This document shows, piece after piece, positions 16,723 through 23,522 of a stretch of 27,942 nucleotides of DNA. How positions within the stretch are numbered: the first letter of the stretch is position 1; each line of letters starts with the position of its first letter. The notes below the pieces were generated by a model that ran no database searches, was not told the origin of the DNA, and worked only from the letters and a program-made list of their open reading frames with translations. The position numbers were made by a program, and so were the translations under genes. Origin of the DNA: Sphaerochaeta sp. UBA5849 (GTDB taxonomy: Bacteria; Spirochaetota; Spirochaetia; Sphaerochaetales; Sphaerochaetaceae); the NCBI GenBank assembly GCA_002432715.1, contig DJGJ01000073.1, positions 1 to 27,942 on the forward strand, in the 5' to 3' direction.

Positions 16723-17729
16723 TATTTATTCCCCATGTACCTGATTCTATTCAGCGGCCAGAAGAGGAACCGCACACTTCCATTGATTTTCTTCTGGGAG
16801 ACAGGACCGAAGTATCTGCCGTCGCGGCTGTTGTCTCGATTATCCCCTAACGGCAACACGGTGTCGTGCGGTACATAGATGCCGCGCCGGTAGGAGGCAT
16901 ATGCACTTCTTGCGCTGCTGTCGGATGGATCGAAAAGATGCTTGGTCCGGTATTTTGCCTTTTCAAAGGCATACATGTCATCGGGATAGTTGTCATTCTG
17001 AACCGATGCGTATTGACTCTTCAGGTACGATGGTGCGCTGTTCATGTCCAACCCCGCTTCTTGGTAGCCGAACAACGAGCCCCATGCCTTGATGCCGCTG
17101 TAAAGGCTTGCATCGATACTGCGGTGCGGTCCATCGACCAGATTCAGTGAGGAACGAAAACTCTCGTCATCCTGATAATCGGCGAAGCCTGCCTTCTTGA
17201 TCTCAATATTGCCGTCATTGAACCGAATGTGTTCCGATCCCATGCCGATGGCGCGCTTGACATACAAACGTTCGGCGATGCTCCCATCCTCGTTGCGGTC
17301 TATGTTTACGAGAGAGAACGTGCCCATATAGATGATTTGTGAAAGAACGTCGAAGAATGGTCCTTTCGAGGTATATTCGGGGTTGTAGAAGGTTATGATG
17401 TCGTCACGGTTCACTTGTCTGTTTTTGGAGAGAATTTTTGGTCCGCTGGGATAGATTTCAATCCCATAGATGGTTTTGCTTACAAAGACTCGGTCGCCCA
17501 CATTGAGCGTCCCATCCATGGATGGTGTAGGAATGACAAAGAGTTGGAAAATGTATTGGTTGATCAAAAGGACTGCGAATACGGCGAATACCAGTGCATC
17601 AGCCCATCCCTTGACCTCGCCCATGAAGGTTCGTTTGGGTTTGTTTGCAATTTCATAGGCTTTCAAGGCCTTCCTATGGGTAAGAAACCGTATGGTGTTT
17701 CTCTCGATAAAACTCAACAATTGTTCCAT
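16722..17729 (-). CDS. lepB: Signal peptidase I
   Basis: This enzyme cuts signal peptides from exported proteins at the outer face of the inner membrane, using a Ser-Lys dyad. With the ATG at 17729 the product is 335 residues. A membrane segment is at about 42-64, the catalytic serine is S70 in PTPSM, the lysine is K158 in YVKRAIGM, and the box LGDNRDNSRDGR is near the C-terminus. The 50-residue insertion between the boxes is within family variation. A longer reading from TTG at 17765 would start inside the apparent -35 box, so I prefer the ATG. No Shine-Dalgarno precedes it. hemW follows with a one-base overlap. Confidence 0.93.
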   Translation of the reverse strand: MEQLLSFIERNTIRFLTHRKALKAYEIANKPKRTFMGEVKGWADALVFAVFAVLLINQYIFQLFVIPTPSMDGTLNVGDRVFVSKTIYGIEIYPSGPKILSKNRQVNRDDIITFYNPEYTSKGPFFDVLSQIIYMGTFSLVNIDRNEDGSIAERLYVKRAIGMGSEHIRFNDGNIEIKKAGFADYQDDESFRSSLNLVDGPHRSIDASLYSGIKAWGSLFGYQEAGLDMNSAPSYLKSQYASVQNDNYPDDMYAFEKAKYRTKHLFDPSDSSARSAYASYRRGIYVPHDTVLPLGDNRDNSRDGRYFGPVSQKKINGSVRFLFWPLNRIRYMGNK

Positions 17730-17736
17730 AGCAAGC

Positions 17737-17765
17737 ACGCTATCACAATAGGTCTGAGTTGACAA
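17737..17765 (-). promoter_or_regulatory. Candidate lepB promoter (leaderless)
   Basis: TTGTCA (17760-17765; five of six) and TAGCGT (17737-17742; three of six) are 17 bases apart on the minus strand. Only 7 bases separate the -10 from the lepB ATG, so the message would begin at or next to the start codon. The -35 box overlaps the -35 of the divergent promoter. Confidence 0.45.
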
Positions 17766-17787
17766 GCCAAGGGCGGACCGCTACCTT
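17759..17787 (+). promoter_or_regulatory. Candidate promoter of the PEGA/FGE-like gene and smpB (leaderless)
   Basis: A perfect TTGACA (17759-17764) is followed after 17 bases by TACCTT (17782-17787; three of six). Seven bases then lead to the ATG at 17795. No Shine-Dalgarno lies in between. It is back to back with the lepB promoter. Confidence 0.45.
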
Positions 17788-17794
17788 ACTATGT

Positions 17795-19246
17795 ATGAAA
17801 AGACGTATCGTTCTTCCAGAAGTGGAGGAGGTGAAACTGCCCGTCCTCTTTTCGATGAGACCAGGCATGTATCTCCTCATTCTCTATACCCTGTTTATCG
17901 CAGCAGCAATCTTTTGCATAGCGTTCCTTCCCGGCATTCTCAAAGGTGGTCGATACGTCACCTTCCCAGCTCCGCTTTCCGAGAGCGGCATCGTGCTGGA
18001 CGGCACCTACCTGGGCTCTGCGGACAACCAGTATTTTATCGAAAGCGGAAGTCATGAGGTCACCTACATGAAGGGTGGCGTGCCGTATGCCTCCTCTTTG
18101 GTGGAAGTTGACCATCCGGTCTTTTTGACGTGGCTTTTTCATCGAACCAAAACGGCCGACTCTCCCGTACTCAGCATGAGTGCCGAGCAGAAACGAGAGG
18201 TCATCCGTTACGATCTTGAGCAGATACAAACAGCTGGCGCCATTCTCAACTATGATGCTGTTACCCGGTATGAAGGGGTGTACACAAACCTCATTACCGA
18301 TTTGATCGCAATGGATGTGCCTGATGAAACCTTCGCAGAGGTCCTCGAGCTGGCACTGCTCTATTGCACCAATGAGACCATGCTTGCAGACGCACAGGAG
18401 GCTTTGCAAAAGTTTCAGGTTTCCCAGACTCCCTTTTTGAAGGAACTATTGGCTGCTGCACACAGCATTGTGGAAAACACTCCTGACAAGGCAGGCCTGC
18501 CTGGCGAAATCATTGCTTTGCAGAAGGAAGCAAGAAATCTGAAAGCAGGCGATCTTGAGTTGACTGGATATCTCTATCCTCATGCAAGGTTTGTCATGGG
18601 TGGAACCGTTGATCTTGCCTACCCTGCCGTCAACGAGGCGGGCGTTGAAGTAACAACTCCTGCTTTTGTCTTGGCTTCCCATGAAGTCAGCCAATATCAG
18701 TGGGCTCTTTTTATACAGGAGAACCCCATGTGGGAGAAAGCCAATCTAGCGGCGCTTCAAGCACAAGGTTTGGTCGATGAGGCATACCTTGCAGGACTGT
18801 CTCCCTCAACAGTGTTCATTACCAATAGGCCCATCCACAATATCAGCTATTATGCCGCCCAGGCGTTTTGCGACTGGCTCAGCAAAAAAACCGGCAAGAC
18901 TGTCTTCATTCCTTCCGAAAGCATGTGGACAGCCGCTGCATTGAGTCACAGCAATCTTGCATTCGCAGCTTCCCTCTCCCCTATTCCCACACAATTGGAG
19001 GAACCTGTTTCCTTGCTCGGCGGGGTATGGGAGCTGACAAGCACCACCCACATTCCCCTGGCAAGAATCACCGATTACCAGAAGGCCCATGCACTGCACC
19101 AGAGATTCGGCCTTCCTATCCAGCCGATTGTGAAAGGGGGAAGTTACTTGAATGATGCGAAAACCATCTCATCCAATACTGTTGGAGTTGTCGATCCTGA
19201 TGCATGCGGGGACTTTATCGGTTTCCGGGTTGCCTGGTATGAGTAA
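17795..19246 (+). CDS. Membrane-anchored PEGA and FGE/SUMF1-like domain protein
   Basis: Function unknown. The 483-residue product has a short cytoplasmic start, one membrane segment (about residues 24-46), a PEGA-like beta module (SGIVLDGTYLGS, ESGSHEVTYMKGG), a helical middle part and a C-terminal domain of the formylglycine-generating-enzyme fold (ASHEVSQYQWALFIQ, FCDWLSKKTGKTVFIPSESMW, GGVWELTS, KGGSYLNDA, GDFIGFRVAW). The two cysteines that make FGE catalytic, in the stretch after GGSY, are absent, so it is probably a binding or scaffold protein. I chose the ATG at 17795 because it lies just past the promoter; an in-frame TTG at 17759 coincides with the -35 box. smpB begins on the next base after its stop. 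Confidence 0.75.
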   Translation: MKRRIVLPEVEEVKLPVLFSMRPGMYLLILYTLFIAAAIFCIAFLPGILKGGRYVTFPAPLSESGIVLDGTYLGSADNQYFIESGSHEVTYMKGGVPYASSLVEVDHPVFLTWLFHRTKTADSPVLSMSAEQKREVIRYDLEQIQTAGAILNYDAVTRYEGVYTNLITDLIAMDVPDETFAEVLELALLYCTNETMLADAQEALQKFQVSQTPFLKELLAAAHSIVENTPDKAGLPGEIIALQKEARNLKAGDLELTGYLYPHARFVMGGTVDLAYPAVNEAGVEVTTPAFVLASHEVSQYQWALFIQENPMWEKANLAALQAQGLVDEAYLAGLSPSTVFITNRPIHNISYYAAQAFCDWLSKKTGKTVFIPSESMWTAAALSHSNLAFAASLSPIPTQLEEPVSLLGGVWELTSTTHIPLARITDYQKAHALHQRFGLPIQPIVKGGSYLNDAKTISSNTVGVVDPDACGDFIGFRVAWYE

Positions 19247-19717
19247 ATGAAACAAGATAAGAATACGTTCAAGCTACTTCAGAAGAATAAGAAGGCGTAC
19301 TTCAATTATGAGGTCTTGGAAGATTTGGAATGCGGCATCGCTTTGGTCGGTACTGAAGTGAAATCGTTGCGTGAAGGCCGTTTCAGTTTTGCCGACAGCT
19401 ACGTGACGGTCACCGACCGAACGCTGACTCTGGTAGGCCTTACCATACAGCCGTATACACATGGGAACATCCATAACCATGACCCCAATAGAAACAGGAG
19501 ACTGCTCGCCCACAAGAGTGAGATCAAGAGACTCAGGCGCAAGGTAATCGAGAAAGGCTTTACGCTGGTCCCTACCTCCATCTACCTGCGTGGCAACCTG
19601 GTCAAGGTACAAGTCTCCTTGTGCCGTGGCAAACAGTTGCATGATAAGCGTGCAGCAACCAAGGAGCGTGATTTGAACAGGGACATGCGCAGGGAAGTAA
19701 AGCAGCTGCAGTACTAA
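19247..19717 (+). CDS. smpB: SsrA-binding protein SmpB
   Basis: SmpB binds the tRNA-like part of tmRNA and carries it into the A site of stalled ribosomes. The 156-residue protein has the family blocks AYFNYEVLEDLECGIALVGTEVKSLR (starting at about residue 17), IHNHDPNRNRRLLAHKSEI and a basic tail RAATKERDLNRDMRREVKQ that reads the empty mRNA channel. The ATG directly follows the TAA of the upstream gene, so the two are co-translated. Its RNA partner ssrA is about 5 kb away on the other strand. Confidence 0.97.
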   Translation: MKQDKNTFKLLQKNKKAYFNYEVLEDLECGIALVGTEVKSLREGRFSFADSYVTVTDRTLTLVGLTIQPYTHGNIHNHDPNRNRRLLAHKSEIKRLRRKVIEKGFTLVPTSIYLRGNLVKVQVSLCRGKQLHDKRAATKERDLNRDMRREVKQLQY

Positions 19718-19738
19718 ATCCGAATACAGTACTCTCCA

Positions 19739-19771
19739 TCACCAGGGAAATGATTCCTTGGTGATTTTTTT
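19739..19771 (+). terminator. Terminator of the smpB transcript
   Basis: TCACCAGGGAA (19739-19749) pairs with TTCCTTGGTGA (19754-19764) through 11 pairs including one G-U, with a four-base loop, followed by seven T. This is a strong intrinsic terminator and marks the edge of the ordinary chromosome before the AT-rich island. Confidence 0.9.
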
Positions 19772-20090
19772 CATGTTTGAAAGACCAATCTTTTGGTGCA
19801 TGCATGATTCGTGAAGCCATGCTATAAATTACACATACACAGTATATGTCATAATAAATTATCTGCAATGCATATTTTATTGTATATGTATATTATTGCA
19901 TTTAAAATGTATTTCATATATATTCTTAGCCACATTATATGAGTTTCTGTAATACTATTACATTGCATTTATATAATCTTATCAACATATATATGTAAGT
20001 TTTATGATTATTAAGTGTATTTAAGTTTTATTATATATTTCAGTTATATAATAAATATAAATGTATATTTTGCGTATTCTATGCATATAC

Positions 20091-20113
20091 ATTTTATATA
20101 TAATATATAAAAT
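20091..20113. repeat. Perfect AT-only dyad, 11-base arms
   Basis: ATTTTATATAT (20091-20101) and ATATATAAAAT (20103-20113) are exact reverse complements around a single A. All bases are A or T, so a chance dyad is more likely here than in ordinary DNA. Confidence 0.6.
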
Positions 20114-20125
20114 TATATCTAATTA

Positions 20126-20220
20126 ATATAGTACTTACTCTATATAAGTAAGTACGATGAAAATATTGCTGGACAAATACTAGTTGATATAGTACTGTTA
20201 AATATAGATTTATATAGTAT
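20126..20220 (+). repeat. Three short direct repeats ATATAGTA(C/T)T
   Basis: ATATAGTACT is at 20126-20135 and again at 20187-20196, and ATATAGTAT at 20212-20220. They lie just upstream of the recombinase and resemble spaced binding sites for a recombinase arm domain or a regulator, though AT-richness weakens the case. Confidence 0.4.
20131..20155. repeat. 9-7-9 inverted repeat, recombinase-core-like
   Basis: GTACTTACT (20131-20139) and AGTAAGTAC (20147-20155) are exact reverse complements separated by CTATATA. The geometry (short arms around a 6-8 base spacer) is that of tyrosine-recombinase core sites. A repressor operator or a small RNA hairpin are the alternatives. Confidence 0.5.
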
Positions 20221-20297
20221 TATATATTGAATTAAAATTACTTGGATTATGACGATTGAACAAGCAATTGAACAAATGCGGAATATGGAGATGAACA

Positions 20298-21578
20298 ATG
20301 GCCAGTCCAGCACCTTTTACCCTTTGCAGAATACATCGAGGAGAAAGAGTCTATTACTACGCTCTTTTTCGCGATCCAGTCACAGCAAAGCGCACCAACA
20401 AGAAAAGCGTTGAGACACTGCGCAAGGCTCTTGGGATCGTAGAAACCTCACCCATCAAGCGACGTGATGAAGCTATACGCATCTGCCAGAAGGCTTTGGA
20501 GCAAGGCATCGTTTTTGAGAAACATCAAGAACAAACACTGGTTTCGTATCTTCGTGATTTCTATACCTGGGAAGTCAGTGAGTATGTGAAACGAAAAAAT
20601 ACCCTCTCTGTGGGCAGTATCTCCATCGATTATATGGGGACGAGAAAAAACCTGCTTGAGAACCATGTGTTTCCGCTCTGTGACAAGAATCTGTTACTAT
20701 CTAAAGTAACTGTTGGAGTATTGGAACGTTTGCAGCTTCAATTGGTTGAACAGGGAGCTTTGCATCATGCAACGATAAACATATGCATGTCAGCAGTACT
20801 TTCCGCCTTGCGTGAAGCTCAACGCAAAGGAGACATTCCCTCTTCGCGATCTCTGGCAGTGGACAGCCTGTCATGTCTCCATACTCCGCGGGGAATCCTG
20901 AGTGAACAAGAGCTTGCCGGCTTTATGCACTATGCAAAAGAGAAGAGCGAGAGAAGAATATACCTGGCTTGTCTGGTTGCACTGCTTACCGGCATGCGGT
21001 CGGGTGAGCTTCGGGCTCTCCGATATGACGCAATTGGAAGCGATATGATTACCATCGACCAAGCGTATGCCGACAAGGCGGGTATAAAGGCTCCGAAAGG
21101 CAAGAAGACACGCTATGTCCCCTGCCCTGCATTTCTTTGCACTACACTCAAGGAACTGGCGCTTGAGAACCCTTTCGTTTCCATGCCAAACTTGGTTTTT
21201 TGGAGCAAGCGAAACGGAGCAGTGGTGTCGAGCCACTATTTCAGCGAACGATTCTCTCAGGAACTCATACATTCCGGAATCTTTTCAGAGTCTGATTTGA
21301 AAGAGAGAAACATCACCTTTCACAGTTTGCGGCATATGGCCAACACCCTGCTCAGGGGGTCGGTTGATGAGCATGTGCTGCGGATGACCATAGGACATAG
21401 CAGCCAACAGCTCAGCGATCTGTATTCGCACTTGAGTCAACGGGGTCTGAAGAGTGTCGCTCTTGCCCAGCAAAAGAATATTCTCCCCTTGATCAACCAA
21501 TCCCTGCCGTCACCAGAACAGATGGATGACGAGGAACAAAACAACAAAAAGCATATTGGCGAGGGTGAAGACTCCTAG
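20298..21578 (+). CDS. Tyrosine recombinase/integrase
   Basis: This is a phage-type integrase that cuts and rejoins DNA through a tyrosine-DNA bond. The 426 residues include an N-terminal region that could bind arm sites (1-75), a core-binding SAM-like domain (about 80-180) and a catalytic domain with the full set R234 (TGMRSGE), K270 (GKKTRYVP), H342 and R345 (HSLRH), H367 (IGHSS) and Y376 (DLYSH). The ATG has TGGAG 7 bases upstream. No excisionase, replication or cargo genes accompany it. Codons from about residue 405 on are read from DNA that also encodes the end of the opposite permease, so the natural C-terminus may have been replaced on insertion. Confidence 0.93.
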   Translation: MASPAPFTLCRIHRGERVYYYALFRDPVTAKRTNKKSVETLRKALGIVETSPIKRRDEAIRICQKALEQGIVFEKHQEQTLVSYLRDFYTWEVSEYVKRKNTLSVGSISIDYMGTRKNLLENHVFPLCDKNLLLSKVTVGVLERLQLQLVEQGALHHATINICMSAVLSALREAQRKGDIPSSRSLAVDSLSCLHTPRGILSEQELAGFMHYAKEKSERRIYLACLVALLTGMRSGELRALRYDAIGSDMITIDQAYADKAGIKAPKGKKTRYVPCPAFLCTTLKELALENPFVSMPNLVFWSKRNGAVVSSHYFSERFSQELIHSGIFSESDLKERNITFHSLRHMANTLLRGSVDEHVLRMTIGHSSQQLSDLYSHLSQRGLKSVALAQQKNILPLINQSLPSPEQMDDEEQNNKKHIGEGEDS

Positions 21579-22616
21579 ATACACAAGCGTGTGTTTAGCG
21601 TCGTAATGGGCGAACATTTTAAAGGAAATAACTGAAGCCATGGATGCGATGAGTGTACCGCAACCTCCTGCATTTACTCCTTTGAGGAGTTCAGTGGCAT
21701 TGCCGGTGAATTGTGCCAGCAACAGGGTTGCTGGCACATTGCTGATGAGCTGGCTGGCTAGCAATGATACGAAGAACTCGCGGCCAAGCAGCAGTCTAGT
21801 CAATGAATCGGTCACCTGGTTGAGATGACCGATGTTTCCCACAAAAATGAAGAAACCCACGAACGTAAGCAACAAGGAGTAATCGACATCCTTGAGCAAG
21901 AGTTTCTCGCTTGCGACAACTACGACAAGTACGACGATCGGCCAAGGGACGATATCAAAGACTGCAGAAAGAGAAAGAAGAAACAAAAGCGTATAGCGAA
22001 GAAGCGTAGGTTTGTGGATCGGCTTGACTTCCTGTACCTGCAAGCTGAAGGTCTCAGAGTGTTTGGGAATGCAAGCCAGCAGAATGACTGTCAGGATCCC
22101 GCCGGATACGACATACGGCAGCATGGTAATGAAAAATTGGACAAGGCTGAGGTGGTAATACGAATAGATGAAAAGGTTTTGGGGATTGCCGACCGGGGTA
22201 AGGGAGCTGCCGACATTGGCTGCAACCGTCTGGAGGACAATGGTGAAGAGAATCGGTTTTGTCTCCTTGCACAACGTAAAAACGACAATGGTCAACGGAA
22301 CAAAGGTGATGAGGGCGACATCGTTGGTTACGAGCATGGAGGAAAAGAAGGTGACACCCACCAAAATCAGGCTGACCTGACGCGGATTATGTGCAAAAGT
22401 CAGGAGGATCGAAGAAAGCTTGGTAAACAAGTACATTTTCCTAAAACCTGCAACAACAACCATTAAAGAGAACAAGCAACCAAGTGTTTTCCAGTCAATA
22501 TAGTCGATATACTCCAAGCTCGGAGGTACGAGAAAGAGAGAAAAAAATGCAAGCACCATGGCTATTGCAAGCACTGGTTCCTTCTGTAGAAACGTTCGAA
22601 TCGCGCGAGTATTCAT
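21510..22616 (-). CDS. SLC13/ArsB-type anion or citrate-like permease
   Basis: This is an inner-membrane transporter of the ion-transporter superfamily; the substrate cannot be told (arsenite, dicarboxylate, sulfate and sodium/proton exchange all occur among relatives). The 368-residue product has about ten membrane segments and the family motif SSLTPVGNPQNLF, with a second half-repeat ending SNVPATLLL and GVNAGGCGTLIASMAS. I chose the ATG at 22616, preceded by GAGGG at 8 bases, over a GTG at 22631. It is shorter than many family members (about 420 residues). Its stop lies 69 bases inside the recombinase gene, tail to tail. Confidence 0.8.
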   Translation of the reverse strand: MNTRAIRTFLQKEPVLAIAMVLAFFSLFLVPPSLEYIDYIDWKTLGCLFSLMVVVAGFRKMYLFTKLSSILLTFAHNPRQVSLILVGVTFFSSMLVTNDVALITFVPLTIVVFTLCKETKPILFTIVLQTVAANVGSSLTPVGNPQNLFIYSYYHLSLVQFFITMLPYVVSGGILTVILLACIPKHSETFSLQVQEVKPIHKPTLLRYTLLFLLSLSAVFDIVPWPIVVLVVVVASEKLLLKDVDYSLLLTFVGFFIFVGNIGHLNQVTDSLTRLLLGREFFVSLLASQLISNVPATLLLAQFTGNATELLKGVNAGGCGTLIASMASVISFKMFAHYDAKHTLVYLGVFTLANMLFVVLFLVIHLFW

Positions 22617-22640
22617 CCCCACCACCCTCACCGGGAAAAC

Positions 22641-22646
22641 AATATA
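22641..22646 (-). promoter_or_regulatory. Candidate -10 box of the permease gene
   Basis: TATATT (minus strand) matches five of six consensus bases and sits 24 bases before the permease ATG. A TTGCAA 15 bases upstream is a poor -35 by spacing. Confidence 0.3.
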
Positions 22647-22677
22647 TCGCTTTCGGTCTTATTGCAATTGGTTCTAA

Positions 22678-22698
22678 ACTTTCTGCAAGCAAGAAAGT
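22678..22698. repeat. 7-7-7 inverted repeat between divergent genes
   Basis: ACTTTCT (22678-22684) and AGAAAGT (22692-22698) are exact reverse complements around GCAAGCA. It lies between the permease and phosphoesterase starts, a natural place for a regulator operator. Confidence 0.4.
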
Positions 22699-22781
22699 GA
22701 TGATAGTTGGCCGGTGCAAAGGTTTCCTTGTCCAAGGTCGTATGGTACAGTAATTGCATATACTACAGAGGAGGTAGCAAA

Positions 22782-23513
22782 ATGAAGTGTGCTGTGCTGA
22801 GTGACATCCATGGAAACCTTCGAGCCTTCGAAGCGGTACTTGCTGATGCTAAGGCCTCTGGCGCAGACAACGTAATATTCCTTGGAGATCTTGTATTCAT
22901 GGGGTTGGATCCACAGATGTGTTTTGACTTGCTCATGGAGCAAAAACCAATCGTAGCAATAAAAGGCAACACTGATCTGAACCTGGAAAAAATCTCCGAG
23001 TTGAATGGGAAATCTCCAGCGGATGAAGACATGCTGAAGCTTGTCAAATATGCTGACATACGCATGAACACCCAAGCAAAAAAACAACTGGCTGCCTTCC
23101 CCGCCACAAAACGCATGGAACTTGAAGGGCTTTCTTTCCTCTGCTGTCATGGAACACCGTACAGCATGAATGAAGGCTTGTACCAGAATATTCCATTTGC
23201 TCCTGCATTGGAGAAACAATTATCTGATGAACAAGTGGACATCGTGTTGCATGCCCACACCCATATTCCTGCAGATTTCAAGAGAAACGGAATTCGATTC
23301 ATCAACCCTGGTGCTGTGGGCTATTCGCTGGACGGGGATGTCCGTGCAAGCTATGCCCTCCTCAGTCTCAAAGAGGGCGTTGCTACGTGTAAAATCTGCA
23401 GGGTCGATTATGATATCAAGCGATACCAAATGGAAGTTGAACACGCTATGGAGGGGTTCAAGCTTTTGCATAAATTGCAATATGCCCTGACATATGGGAA
23501 GCCAAAAGGCTGA
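22782..23513 (+). CDS. Calcineurin-like metallophosphoesterase
   Basis: This is a two-metal phosphoesterase of the YfcE/MJ0936-like group; the substrate (phosphodiester, phosphoprotein or nucleotide) is unknown. The metal-binding motifs are complete: D8 and H10 in SDIHGN, GD in FLGDLV (D36), N63 in KGNTD, CCHGTP, and HAHTH with a later NPGAVG. The 243-residue length is in the family range. I chose the ATG at 22782 because GAGGAGG is 7 bases upstream; a longer reading from 22707 lies in non-coding sequence. It converges on the antiporter gene with 9 bases between stops and no strong terminator. Confidence 0.88.
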   Translation: MKCAVLSDIHGNLRAFEAVLADAKASGADNVIFLGDLVFMGLDPQMCFDLLMEQKPIVAIKGNTDLNLEKISELNGKSPADEDMLKLVKYADIRMNTQAKKQLAAFPATKRMELEGLSFLCCHGTPYSMNEGLYQNIPFAPALEKQLSDEQVDIVLHAHTHIPADFKRNGIRFINPGAVGYSLDGDVRASYALLSLKEGVATCKICRVDYDIKRYQMEVEHAMEGFKLLHKLQYALTYGKPKG

Positions 23514-23522
23514 CAGTTCGTT

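Larger units (their letters stand above)
19772..20248 (+). other. Extremely AT-rich gene-free island upstream of the recombinase
   Basis: No convincing gene or RNA is seen on either strand. Base composition differs sharply from the flanks: I counted 11 G/C in 19861-19920, 8 in 19981-20040 and 10 in 20041-20100, out of 60 each. It holds a 23-base perfect dyad, a 9-7-9 inverted repeat, three copies of ATATAGTA(C/T)T, two near-DnaA-box sequences and many TATA-like runs that could serve as a recombinase promoter. Likely roles are an attachment or control region of a mobile element, or a silenced foreign insertion. Confidence 0.7.

Noticed and set aside
19772..20248. CRISPR array or tandem repeat in the AT-rich island
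   Set aside because: No regularly spaced repeat of 20 or more bases is present; the short repeats are uneven and all in AT-rich sequence. No cas genes are in the window.
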